NCBI GenBank assembly: GCA_021018815.1
Contig: JAITYX010000033.1
Coordinates: forward strand, 5,627,001-5,691,000
Length of the DNA stretch: 64,000 nucleotides
Direction: 5' to 3'
Source: Talinum fruticosum
Taxonomy: Eukaryota; Streptophyta; Magnoliopsida; Caryophyllales; Talinaceae
Both the position numbers and the translations under genes were made by a program. This document shows, piece by piece, positions 37,087-49,399 of this stretch; position 1 is the first letter of the stretch; each line of letters starts with the position of its first letter. The notes beneath the pieces were generated by a model, which was given only the letters and a program-made list of their open reading frames with translations, had not been told where the DNA came from and made no database searches.

Positions 37087-40000
37087 TGTAACACCCCAAA
37101 AACACCCCCTAGGAGTATTACATCGCTGAGTTCCTTGAATGAACTCCCAAGGCTCTTTACGGTGTCGGTTTGGTTGTCTAAATTCAACTTAAAGATAATA
37201 AAGATGGTTTTCTAAAAAATCCGAGATTCCTAAAAATTTTGGCAAAGTTCTTTTTGTAATGTGGACTATCCCTTAGGCTTAAAGCCCTAAAATCCTACAT
37301 GAAAAGCATAATATAACTCGATGAGCCACACGCTCGGAGTATACGACTCAACGGCCACACGCCGGAGTTCAACCAATCATGCGATAAAACTTAAAGCAAT
37401 CTAAATGGTTTATGATACATCGGGTATAACTATATGAACTAATTTACAAGTACAAAATTTAGAAACATAAGAATGCATGTCAGCCACTTGAATCACGGTT
37501 GCAATCAACGATCGGCAAGAGTCCGGAATGTGCTATGCGTAGGTGAAACCTTCTAATAATGCACCCGCACACTGCGGGGGAGAATTTGTGGGGGTGAGCA
37601 ATAAACCACGGGCTCACCGGAGTCTTAGACCCTTAAAATGGAAATTCTTTACACATAATACTCATAATAATGAAATCGGTGAAAGCATAATAATATAATA
37701 CAAATCTATATACTTTCAATGAAATCTCTTGTAACGTAAAGATCATAACTCTTTTAATCATTTGAAAGCACGATTTCACATTCATCACAATTCTCTTTTC
37801 CAATTGAATAAACTTTTTAGGCCTTCGAGGATTCGAATTAGCACTTCTTTTCTCATAATTTCTCTTAGTTTCTCCGATTTCTCGGGGCGCGACCCCAAAT
37901 AAAAGGCTCCTGGGACCTATCTTCTAGGAAGTCTCGGATCGGGCATCATGCCACTGCAGGACCCCTGTTAGAACCCTTCCCTCGAAGTTTCTAGTCGGGC
38001 GTCCCCGGTTCGAACCCTTTGGTATGCTAAATGATCCGTAGCCAGTTGATTCAAAACAATTTGCACATAATCATTCATCACATCTGCTTTAAACAGTTTT
38101 CTCAAGCTGGTTTAATATCAAGGAAGGCATGACACCATGTGTCACCCTTACAATTTCACTTTCTCAAATCCGCTTCACTTTCTCAAATAAGTTTCGCTTT
38201 CTTTAAAGCATAATCATGTTTGAAAGGCGGTTCCCAAGAAGTTGCATTCAAGGATCATTTCACATAAAATACAAAACTCCTCTCAAAACTACTTTTGAAC
38301 GTCACGTAAAGCAATCACTTAGCACGAATAGCCACCATTCAATGCAAGCAGTCATTCTTAGCTCTTTTACAACTATGTCCTTCTCAGTCCATCAATTTAA
38401 TAAGATTAATACCATTCTCCGAGCCATAATAACCACAAGTGGATACCACCTAATTCAACTTCTCAACTTCTCACAATTCTTTGTCTTTACTTCAATTCCT
38501 CATTCTAAGTTTCTATTTTATAAATTAACTTCCTTTGCTCATACTCAGCCATATAACTCCTAATCTTACTTTATCACTTAAGTTCCTCTTGTTAAGCTCA
38601 TCTTCCAACTTAATTTTATCTCGAAAACTTAGATACATTCTAAACTCAACATAACCTTACGATTCCCTGCCCGTCACTTCCCTGCCTCAAACTCCCATTG
38701 TATATCTCCATCTTATTAATCAATTCTTATTCGTCCATTCTTAGTTATATAATTCTTAATCACTTTTCATCGATCGATTTCCGTCGACTTCGTTTACCTT
38801 CACGTTTGGTTCATCCTCGAGGATTTAAATATACTTCGAACTCAATTAATCTGACAATCACCCATTTCTCACTCCCATGCCTCAACTGTGCATCATCAAT
38901 ATGAATTCATACTCCTCTTTATACTTCACTCATTATTTCCCGATATTAGCAATTATTTCCCAATGCCGCAATTTCGGTAAATCTCTACGACTCAATTTGA
39001 AATAATAATTCACAATCTATACCCAAACCACAACGTACTTGTCCCCAAATCTCAATATTACCCACTAGACCCAAACAATCTAACTTTATCGGAATCATCG
39101 GGTTCCCGATTCAACTTTAAGTAACTACTAAATTTCTTCAAAGTTTCGTATTCAACTCTACTATTTAACCAAGTAAATCCCTTCATGTCCCGATTCAACC
39201 CTAATAATTCCCTAACTCAATTCTAAGCTCTTATTTCAATCTTAAACAACTACTAGGTGCTGTTACTGCAATATAGATGCTCAAAGTTCACAACAAACTC
39301 TATATTCACAGCAATCATTCAATATTCACAATAAATCCATTTGGGTTTCGAAATTACTAATAGTTTAGAGTATAAGACTACCCACCTGAAATTCTCCATT
39401 TTTAGGGATGGATTTCGGGCTCCTTTACTTCTGCCTTCGGTCTCGGTCCCTTTTTAGTCGGTTCTCGCTTAGTTCATCTCGGTCTCTTGCTTCCCTTGTT
39501 TACGGCTTGCCGTTTTTGGCCTCCGCTAGCTCTCGGTTGGGCCCTCATGCGTTCGTCGCCGGTCCTCCTCCCTAGTCGCCACCGCCTCTCTTGGTTTCCG
39601 ACCTCTCGGTCCCTCTCGCCTCTATTCTTGCCTCGGGTCCTGTCTTTGCCCTCTTTCGCCCAGTCTTTCGCTTTCTTTTCCCTCCACTTGCGCCTACTCG
39701 CGTTGCCGGTTGCGAGTCCTCCTCCCCTCGGTTTCCTTCGCCGCGCGCTCTCCTCCTCCCTCTTTCTTTCCTTTTTCCCTTTCGGTGCTCCTTTCCCCTT
39801 CCCCTGTTTTGCTTCGGTTCTTCGCTTTCTTTCCTGTGCCCCCTCCCTTCGGTCCCTTCTTCTTTTATTTATTTTTTTGCATTCTCTCGCCACCGCTAAA
39901 CAAAATTTGCCTCTTCCTTCTATTGGACCTCCAATAAACTTTTCTTATCTCGTCATAATCTAACCAAAGTAATTATCGGCTCGTGTATGACAAGTTTGTA

Positions 40001-40270
40001 TCCCTTCTTCCCTTTTGTCCTCTTATGTCGCTGCATCCTAACTCATTTTAATACGCCGGCCACAACAACTCCTAACCGTGCAAAGGTTCAGCTCAATAGA
40101 AATGGAGGCAATTTCCTTGATTTAATTTATTCAACAACGGCCTCCAAAGGGATACTAAAGTAATATGTCCGGCAGTAAATAAAATTAGTCACTCACCCCT
40201 AGATGCGTGAAATAATACTCAATAATTCGGTGCTTCACAACCGCTTTTTGTTAAAATTATGGGCATTATA
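37087..40270 (-). mobile_element. Solo LTR b (long-LTR Ty3/gypsy, subfamily II)
   Basis: The left edge is TGTAACACCCC and the right edge GGGCATTATA. Read in reverse it therefore starts TATAATGCCC, which is TGTAATGCCC with one G-to-A change. Target duplication AATGT is perfect (37082-37086 and 40271-40275), and the sequence on both sides rejoins as CACTA B by comparison with element A. 3,184 bp. It is homologous to solo LTR c in the opposite orientation. The GC-rich block 39470-39900 yields spurious overlapping ORFs. Confidence 0.93.
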
Positions 40271-41010
40271 AATGTGTACCCTAATGTGTCTGTCCCGTGG
40301 GGATACACGAAGTTGGAGGATAGGTTGTACAAGCAAAAGCTTGAACAACTTCAAACAACATCCGGTGAATGGGCCAGCATAGATACTTCACGACTTGTGG
40401 TCGATAGGGACGAGTTGTGGGTCAAAGGAAGAAAGAAGAAAGATGGAACCTTCACTATGCCCGACGTAGAAGGTATTTCTCACGGACTCGTGAGTTTTTT
40501 TACTATTTCCTTTATTTATTTTGAGAATTACTTATCGGTTTTAATATTTATAAATTGTCAAATGCTAATATTTTTTCTTCTTACAGGAGTCTTTGTCACG
40601 GACATCGACTTCAGAAGTCACTAACACCGCCGAGAGGATAGATAAGTTAGCCTTAGCCCTATAAAGAGATGAGCATCCCTGTCGTGTTCGAGCCGTTGCT
40701 TGGCCGGATTGGGATAGTTGAGCACTTTAGGGTAGGAAGAGGCGCCCCATCACTTTCACGCAATCATTTATAAAGGCCAAAATGGCCCAAATAAAGTCGC
40801 AAATGGAGTCTCAACAGTCCATAATTGAGTTCCAACAGACCCAAATATCCCAAATGGCTACAAAGGTGGTAGAGATGGAGGCATAGATGAGTTCGTACTT
40901 CATCACCAACACCGGTATTCCATTATCACCTCACACACCAACCAGCGTGAACATAAGCTCATCCATCGAGCAATTTAAAGTTACAGCGGAGGTAATTCAG
41001 ATTTTGCAAC
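40271..41010 (+). pseudogene. CACTA B: transposase-like region, continued
   Basis: The 40259-40624 frame is open for most of its length: GYTKLEDRLYKQKLEQLQTT, then RLVVDRDELWVKGRKKKDGTF. The D-E-LW...KKDGT pattern is typical of Ptta/En-Spm transposase domains. A GT...CAG intron (about 40490-40586) has its equivalent in element A. The next exon reads ESLSRTSTSEVTNTAERIDK and leads into a Gln-rich, probably coiled-coil stretch (QSQMESQQSIIEFQQTQ-like, near 40800) and MSSYFITNTGIPLSP. Upstream, one extra G at the 37065-37070 ANRKK codons shifts the frame. Confidence 0.75.
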
Positions 41011-41389
41011 CTAATTATATTTACATGCATGTTTATATTTACTTATACTTGGATGTATAATCTTGTTGAATAATTACTTATAGTGGATGTTTTTGTTGTT
41101 TCGGATGAGTGTCGTTATTTACACGCATGTTTATATTTTTACTAATATTGGTGTATCATCTTTTTGAATGAATTGTGTATATTGTGTGGTTGTTGCATAG
41201 CTTTGGCATGTGGCCATTGAGTAATTACTTATTAGTATGTTTTTATTGTTTCGGATGAGGGCTATTATCTCGGAAAAATGTTTACTTTTAAAGGGAAACT
41301 TTGTCCATTTATTTGCGGGGTTTTTAGGTTTTAACTTCTATGTCAATGGTTATCCCATGATTGTAATTGTTATACTCATTCTTATGCAG

Positions 41390-42800
41390 GCATTGAATTG
41401 CAAGCTAGCTTCTCATCACCCTCCACTAGAGCATGTAGTGGCATTGGGTATTGTTTTCCCGTGGAGGGCGGATATTGTCATTCACGAGACACCCTTATAG
41501 TTGATGAGGTGAGGATGAGTGTCAAAGTGGTCTTGCATGGGAAAGGCGAGTGTGAGTTGCTGATCCAGGGAGCGGACCTCCACACTTGTTGATGACACGA
41601 GTCAATGCTTTTCTTCGTTGGCACAAGAGTTTGGTCATCCTCATTACGCTAATTCATTTTTATTAAAAATATTAGATTTAGCTATTATTAATATCACGTA
41701 TATATATTTCTCATTTTTGTATTGATTATTCAATAGGATATCGGGGACAGATCCGAGAGTGGGATGAAGGGCGCCAGTGGCACAAGCAAACGTTTAGTGG
41801 CGCCCGTTCGTCGTTCGAAGAAGTCTCATCTCAAATCCATTGAGGAGTCCCACATGGAGTAGTGTGCTACTCTTGAAAGTTATGTGCGGACTACGTTAAC
41901 AGAGGAACCGATCATCTATAGCACGCCAGGTCACGTGTTTTGGCAACGTGAAGGGGATACGCCGGTCTATGTTTTCCGGACGACATACTCGCAATTTTAC
42001 TATTAATTTTAATTTCTAACTACATACAATTAATATGTGAGGTGGCTGAACGAGATTGGGAAGGACTTTGTTAAGCTTCTAAACCCTTCCATTATTCAAG
42101 CAATTGGGTAGACTCGTGATGACCAAGTCACCTATATCTTCGACGTCATGAAAGATACTGCGAAGGATAAAACATGGGACTTGGCAGCGTTCAATGAGAG
42201 GTAAGTATACAAAATAATGAACTAATTAATTGAAGTTTTATATGGTGTTATACATACTTATATGAAAATGTGTTATTTTCGGTTATGTAGCCGTCATTGG
42301 ATGCTTGCTGCCCTATATCCAAACGCTAATATGGGCTACTGACTTGATCCTCTAGGTCATGCCGTGAGGGAAGATATCGAGGACGTCGTCTAGGCGTGAG
42401 TTCATACTTTTAATCATTTTATGTTGTTTAATGAGTTATATGTTCAATGATATGTCTAACTTGAATTTTATTTTTCCGATTAAAAAATAATGCTCTAATT
42501 TGTTATTATTATGGCGGAGGCATCAAAGACAAATAAGTGAACAAAGCACAACCACTAATTGTCCCCATCAATGTGAGGTTCTCTTGTTTATTAGAATCTA
42601 CTTTAATTGTCTTTCATTTCATATTACTATTGCTAGCTACATAAAGTACTAATTAATTCTCTATGTGTTGGGAATGTATTTTTATAGTGCCATATACAAC
42701 CGAGGAGCGTGTAGTGCGGCTTCTACACTCTCCGAGTACATGAAAGAGATTGTGACCGAACTCGATTTAAATGTTAGTCCCAAAGAGGTATACTTGCACT
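41390..42800 (+). pseudogene. CACTA B: Ulp1-like (peptidase C48) region
   Basis: An exon at 41390-41590 reads LQASFSSPSTRACSGIGYCF and matches A. At 41740-41990 a block reads GHVFWQREGDTPVYVF. At 42060-42200 IGKDFVKLLNPSIIQAIG is followed by TWDLAAFNER. At 42295 HWMLAALYPNANMGY fits the C48 histidine block. At 42720-42770 CGFYTL in one frame and SEYMKEIVTELDLNVSPKE in another fit the cysteine block. Introns lie between. The frame break inside the cysteine block is the same as in A. Non-functional. Confidence 0.65.
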
Positions 42801-43249
42801 TGTAATTGATTATATTGTTTTTAAAGCTTGATTAACACTCTTGCACTACTTGACCTAATTAATATGTCTTTTACAGCATTGGTTATGATATTTCCAGGAA
42901 AGAAGCCACCCACTCCCTATACGAGATGAAGTGCTCAACGAGTTAAAACAAGGTTGGGCAAAGTTTGTACATAACCGTATAAAGAAATAAGCATATATTT
43001 ACAATATTTCTTCATTATTTGATTGGTCAAGTTTGTGATTTTAGTAGTCATACGAGTTATATATATTGTACATATTTTTATAGTGACTTGTATCATATAT
43101 ATACAAAATGCGATGAGTATGTTGTTTTGTATATATTTTGGTGAGGAGTGTATTGGTTGTGGTTTGTGTATGTGTTTGTATATAATTTTTGTACTTGTAT
43201 AGAGGGCAAGCAAATATGAGAAAAATTATAAAAAATTAGACTTATTACT

Positions 43250-43557
43250 ATGGTTCTTAATGCAAAATCGTAGTAAAGGTTTATCTATGACGACGATTCT
43301 TTCTTCCGAACCGTCGTCATAGGTGCTCTATCAACTACAAAGGATTTCCTATGACGACGGTTAAGAAGCGGTTGTCCTCATAGATAAGTCTTTTACTACG
43401 ATGTTTCCATCTGAATTGTCGTCGTATAGGACCTATGACTACGGTTCAAAACCGTAGTCAAAGGTGGTACATACAACGACACCCACATACACAACTCCTG
43501 TTAACCGTTGTTAAAGGTCATTTTTAACTTTAGTTAAAAGTGCTTCATGTAGTAGTG
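43250..43557. repeat. CACTA B right terminal and subterminal repeats
   Basis: Direct and inverted ACGACGGTT/AACCGTCGTCATAG motifs are followed by CATGTAGTAGTG. The region is the reverse complement of the left end of A, with many point differences. Confidence 0.85.
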
Positions 43558-44632
43558 TAGGAGTAAATTTCGATACAATATTTCCTTTTTAGAGTGGTCT
43601 ATCGAGAAAATTATATCTGACCTCGATGTGCTTTGTTTTTTAATGCTAAACTGGATTCTTTGTGATGCTGATAGCCCTTTGATTATCGCACTTGATGGGG
43701 ATGGATGTGAATGGCAGTCATAGATCCTTCAAGTGTTGCTTGATCCATAAAATCTGAGCGCAACAGGCTCCAACTGCTATGTACTCTGCCTCACTGTTGA
43801 TAAAGAAATTAAATTTTTCTTCTTTGAGTGTTAGGAGATGAGTGATTGACTCGAAATTGACATTTTCCTGATGTACTCTTTCTATCAATCTTGTATCTAG
43901 CATAGCTAGCATATGAGTATCCAGTGATAGTCAAACTTGAGTCTTTTGAATACCGGAGATCGAGTGTTTGAGTTCCTGTGAGACATCTAAAAATTTTCTT
44001 CACCACGAGTGAGATGTGATTCTTTTGGATTCGCTTGAAATCTTGCACATAAGCAGACACTAAACATAATATCCGGCTTACTAGAGGTGAGATAAAGTAG
44101 AGATCCTATCATACCTCTGTAAAGTTTCGATCTATAGCTTTATCTTTCTCATCCGAGTCCAGTTTGGTACTGCTACTCATTGGTGGTGTTGCATTTTTGA
44201 TATCTTATAGCTTGTACTACTTGAGTAGCTCGTTGGTGTAGTTGGACTGATAAATATAGATGTCATCTATCTCTTATTTGATTTGCAATCCAAGAAAGAA
44301 ATTCAGTTCTCCCATCATACTCATTTGGAAATCTTGTCTCATCAACTAAGAAAATTCTTGGCATAGAGTTTCATTAGTAGCTCCAAATATAATGTTATCA
44401 ACATAAATGTGAATAATAAGAAAATCATTCCCCTTGGTTTGTGAAAAGAGTTTTGCCAATAAGACCTCTTTTAAAATCATTTTCAACCAAGAAACTACTT
44501 AGTCTTTCATACCAAGCTCTTGGAGCTTGTTTTAAACCATACAAAGCCTTTTGAAAATTGAAAACATGATTAGGAAATTGAGAATTTTCAAATCCAATGG
44601 GTTGCTCAACATAAACTTCTTCTTGAATATAA

Positions 44633-47600
44633 TATAACACCCCTAGACCCACCCTAGGAGTATTACATGCCAGGGTTCCCGAGAGGAACCCCTAAGGCTG
44701 CTTAAGATCTCAACCTGGGGTTAATAACCCTTTTTGGATTGGCGGAAGCGTAATTCTAGGTTTTCGAAGGTTTTTCGGAAATTTCGGCGAGTTTCCTCTG
44801 TAAGCTGGCTAAACCCATAGGCTTAAAGCCTTAACCCCGCACAAAATGCAATCTTAAACTCAACGAGCCACACGCTCGGAGTAGCACAACACGGACTCAA
44901 CGGGCCACATGCTCGGAGTATTCACATAGGGATTTTACATTCATAGGTAAAACTTAAGCTCACATACAATAGTCTTTACAACATCTTTACAACAAGACAC
45001 AAAACATGAAATAAGCTCAGCTCTTCTATTCGTATGCTATATCCGAAAGCCGAAGGCAATCCTGCGAGTCTACTTCGCACTCTGAAATGTTGGTGATGTC
45101 ATGAGCTCACTAGCCCGATGAATAATCCAAACCCAACCCCGGGTTTCACTTTGCACATTAATTCATTAACAACCACACGTAAGTTCATAACTCATTCATA
45201 ACATGTGATTCGGATCATACATGTTTAAGACATGCGAGATTCTAAACTTACCAACTTGCCGAGAAACATAATGACATCACTTGCTCATGAATTCAATCAA
45301 ACATACTTCATTCATCTTTCTACGCAAGTAAGTCATAGAATCGTTCATCATGCACGTAATTCATTCATCAAGTAAGTTATTCATCGAGTAAATCATTCAT
45401 CATGCAAGGCATTCATCACATAAATCATATCTTGCTTCTTATCGCATTCATTTCTCATGAAAACAGGATTCGATCTTCTTCTTATTCTTCTTCTTGAGTT
45501 CAATCATGCACTTCATAAATCATTGGTTCTTTCTTGTTCATCATGCATGATCATTCGTTTCTTCATATCATAATTCTTTTAAGTCTTCTTAGTTTCGAAT
45601 GGAAAGAAGATTTATGCACTTGCTCTAAAGACCCAGTTCTTGGAGCCAAAATAATTTGTGGGCTTAGTTCACGAAGGCGAATAATTCGTGGCCTCGAGGC
45701 AAAATAATTCGTGGCCTTGAGGCAGCCTCCCTTCCCCGAAGGACGCATACTCGTCAATAATTCGTAGAAGCAAAATAATTCGTGGCTTCGGGTTGACGAG
45801 ACACTTCTATGGCCATAGCTTCGAGAGGGTTCTTTAATTCGTGGGGTCTTAGATCTATAACACAATCCTTTCTCCCTTCTTTAGTTCTTTATGTTTCTTA
45901 TTTTCTTATTACTTATACAAGCGATACATTTAATTCATATGGTTCATGCGTAACTTCTTCAAAACAAGCAATTCATATAAGCAAGTTACAATTCAAGTAC
46001 GATCAATTCATCTCACATATGCATGCTTATACCATTTATCATCGATGCAATTCAAGATAAACACATGATCACATAAGCATGTCAATTAGGACTTCCATCA
46101 ATGAACTCATCGTTTTCGTGATTGCGCATTATCGCGTATAAGTGGTTTATGGTTCTATAACTTTTTGTAATTGATATATATCTTTTAATCTAGCCACATG
46201 GCTCCTTAAATCTCAGTTCTTAATTTAGTTACTCATTTAGATGCGATTTTGCTCAAAACAGGACATTTTCACTTAAAATTGCATATCTCCCAATCTACTC
46301 ATCCAATGCATACCAAATTTTACAGGAAATTCTCATAATTTATCAGGAAGCTGCAGTAAAAATTACAGGAATTTCGGGCTACACATGACAGCACAATAAT
46401 GCAGACAGCGAGGCTTTATTCATCGAAAATCTGCACTAAATCATAAACTCAATTTTTTGATTTTTCTCACTAAACCTATTCAAGCTATTCTCATCCAATT
46501 CTTAATAATCATGCTCAATAATGCTTAAACATCACAAATTCAGAACTAGGCATCACATAATCACAACATGCTCTTTGATTCGTGAGTTGCTTAGTTTCGT
46601 GAATTTAGGCTTCTAACTACTTCAATTAGCTTAGGGTTTCCAATTTCATGCTTCGAATTCATGTTCAATCGACCTAATTCATTTTATTTCTTAGAGGATG
46701 AATTCAGATTACTCACCTTAAATTCTTAGAGGTTCTAAGAATTCGGTTATGGAAGGTTTTCGGATTGGGTTTTGATTTGGGTTTTGCTTTCTTTTACGCC
46801 TTTCAATTTCTAGTCTAGCTTCGCTCCCTCAAACCTTCTTCTTCCCTGACCCTCTGCTTCTTCCTCTCGCTGCCTCGGTCCCGGTCTCGACTTCCCTGTT
46901 TCGGTCGATTCTGGTCCTCTTCGTCCCCCTCCTCGCGCTCACGGCCGTCGGCCGCTGTTCCGTGCTCACCGACCCCCTTCCTCGGCCCTCGCGTTCGCTG
47001 GCCGCAGAACCCTTCGGTCCCCTCTTTCGCTCGACCTCTCTACTCTTCCCTTTCCTCTTCCTCTCGCTGCTTTGCTGCGTTCGCCGGCAGCCTTTCCTTC
47101 GTTCGCCGTTCGGTTCGCCGGCCTCCGGCCGCTTTCCTCTCTCTCGTTTTCGCTCGCTTGCCCTCGCCCTCGCCCGATCTCCCTTCTCTTGCTTTCCCCT
47201 GCTTCTCCTTCTTTCGTTTCCCTTCACCTCTCGGTCTCCCTCTCGCTCTCTTTCCCCTTTGCTCGCTTCTGCATCTTTCCTCTACTTGCCTCTCTTGTTT
47301 TCCTTGCTCTATTTCTCCTCCTTCTTTCCTTCTAATGTCTCGGTCCCCTCCCTCTCCCGGTACTCTCTCTCTCTTCGTGGCTCCCTCAAAGAAGGCCACC
47401 CTATCTTCTCACTTTACACTAATCCACTTCCAAACCTAACACTTAATCCTCCTCTCTTTAATTCATCCGCAGACAAATCCAGCCATCTCCTTCCCATTTC
47501 TCATTTTCTTTTTCTTTTTATTCTAATTGGGCCCAACTTCAATTTCAATAGGCCCAATAAGCTAGCCTATGTTCGGTTTCGGTTCTCTCGGGTTTCTAAT

Positions 47601-47663
47601 TCCGACTCGAAAAATTCTAATAATTCACTACCAGGCAAGCACCTGAAATCTCGGGGTCTCACA
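44633..47663 (-). mobile_element. Solo LTR d (long-LTR Ty3/gypsy, subfamily I)
   Basis: Left edge TATAACACCCC (TGTAACACCCC with one change), right edge GGGGTCTCACA; in reverse it starts TGTGAGACCCCG. Target duplication TATAA is perfect (44628-44632 and 47664-47668). It splits the RT of copia 2, whose reading resumes on both sides. 3,031 bp. Homologous to solo LTR a. The GC-rich block 46750-47400 gives spurious ORFs such as a 237-residue plus-strand frame. Confidence 0.95.
45640..45835 (-). repeat. Short tandem repeats inside solo LTR d
   Basis: Imperfect copies of AATAATTCGTGGCCTCGAGG and shorter AATTCGTGG words occur about five times. The array is longer than in solo LTR a (36015-36135), so copy number differs between insertions of one subfamily. 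Confidence 0.7.
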
Positions 47664-49399
47664 TATAACCATTAAGATATGCACACTTAACATCCGTCCG
47701 ATATAACTTAATGTTCACGTTGGATGCAAAAACTAAAAGAAGCTGTGATTGCCTTAATCCTAGCAATAGGTGCAAAGGTTTCCCCATAAATCAATTCCTT
47801 CTTCTTGATTATATCCCTGAGCAACTAATCTAGCTTTGTTTCGACTACTAATCCTCCCTCATCTAGTTTGTTTTTGAATACCCATTTGGTTCCTATGACT
47901 GGGTGGTTAGAAGGTCATTTAGTCGGAGTTGAGACTTAGTTTCTTTCAAATTGAGATAGTTCTTCTTGCATGGCCTCTACTCTTTCGAGGTTCAAGAAGG
48001 GCTTACGGTACATTTTTAGGTTTAATTAATGAAATCAATGCTAAAAATGCACATAAGCTTTGCAATGAAGAACGGGTTCTTACCCCAAGTATTGATGTAT
48101 GAGATGATGTTCTCAAGTGGGTGACTAAATTCATATTTGAAAGCTTGACCTATCCTCTGGTTTACCAAATTTGATGGTTGAATGTTTTGTTTTTCAGCTG
48201 GTTCAGCTTGTTGGTTTTCTTCATTAGCTTATTCTTTAGTGGTCTAAGCTTGTTCTTGAACTGGCTCATTCTTAGTTGGCTCGGTTCCTTTATTTTTGTT
48301 CATTCCGAGCACAGCCTCCAGTAGGTTATATTCATCTCAATTGAGTTTGAGATCCGAAAAGGTGGATTCACTTATCCTGCTATGATCAATTTCATCAAAG
48401 ATAACGTGGATACTTTGTTCCACTTTGTTAGTTCTTTTGTTGAAAATTTGATAAGCTTTGGTATGTGAAGAATAAACAAGAAAGATACCTTCATCTAACC
48501 TAGCATCAAATTTGGTCCGATGTTCCTTAACATTGTTATGCACAAAGCATTTACATCCGAATGGTTTAAAGTAGGAAATGTTAGGCTTCTTTCCTTTGTA
48601 AAGCTCGTAGGGTGTTTTCTTCAAAATGGGTCGAATGAGGCATCTATTGAGAGTGTAGTTTGATGTATTTACTACCTCAGCCCAAAAATAGTAAGGTAGA
48701 TTATTTTTAATCATCATTGTCCTTCCTATTTCTTTAAGAGTTATGGTCTTTCTCTCCACTACTCCATTTTTTGAGGAGTTTTGGGTACTTAGAAGTTATA
48801 GGAGATGACATTCTTGTCACGAAGTCAGCAGATTCTAAGTAATCGAACTCCCTTCCTTGGTCAATTTGAATTCTCCGATCTAAGTCTCGGACTCCACTTA
48901 TATTTTCCTACAAATCTTAGTGAACTCTTTGAGGACTTCATTCTTGCTTTTTAGGAAACAAGCCTAGGTAAATCGTGAGTAATCATCAATAATAACTAGC
49001 ACATATGATTTACCTCCCAACCTTTTAACAAGAATTTGACCACACAAATCCATATGTATCAATTCAAGTTCTTTGGATGTAGATACCATCTTGAGTGGCT
49101 TAAAAGATAATATAGATTGTTTTCCTTTTTATGCATGCATCACAAATTTTACCTTTCTTAAATGGACAATTAGACAGTCCTTTAACTAATCTATGAGAAG
49201 CAAGTTTATTGATAGTATGCATCAGAAATGAACCTTACCTCTTGACCATTGTTATACAGTTGAGAGATACTCGGAAGATTATATTTGAGACTCTTGATAA
49301 GATATACTTGGACTAACTGAACTATCTCCTTGATCAATTCCGCCAATTCCAACTATCTTTCCCTTGTTACTATCTTCAAATGTGACTTTTCCTCCTTTC

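Larger units (their letters stand above)
33479..43557 (+). mobile_element. CACTA transposon B, 5'-truncated, split by two solo LTRs
   Basis: Three segments (33479-34126, 36919-37086, 40271-43557) align in order with element A read in reverse. The right end GTAGTAGTG at 43557, with ACGACGGTT-type subterminal motifs from 43250, matches the left end of A. The equivalent of the first ~1 kb of A, including the other TIR, is absent: the junction at 33478 is directly with the gypsy gag. On the right, B interrupts the RNase H of copia 2. Without its solo LTRs the surviving element is about 4.1 kb. Confidence 0.88.
43558..49390 (-). pseudogene. Ty1/copia element 2 pol remnant (split by solo LTR d)
   Basis: Read leftward. 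The protease begins near 49440 as CSCHMS, then DSRLFSQLEEMKGGKVTF, with the DSG part lost. Integrase core reads VLVIIDDYSRFT near 48990 and GVVERKTITLKEIGRTMM near 48770. The open stretch 48759-48337 continues to FDEIDHSRISESTFSDLK. RT resumes after LTR d at 44632 with EEVYVEQPIGFENS, then ALYGLKQAPRAWYERL, and YVDN at 44391-44402 in place of YVDD. RNase H runs to about 43560 and is broken there by CACTA B; the 3' LTR is missing. Frame breaks are frequent. Confidence 0.88.

Noticed and set aside
39474..39963. 139- and 158-residue frames on opposite strands
   Set aside because: Same kind of compositional artefact in solo LTR b.
46829..47675. 237-residue plus-strand and 132-residue minus-strand ORFs
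   Set aside because: Low-complexity frames in solo LTR d; the longest runs across the LTR edge into copia sequence.
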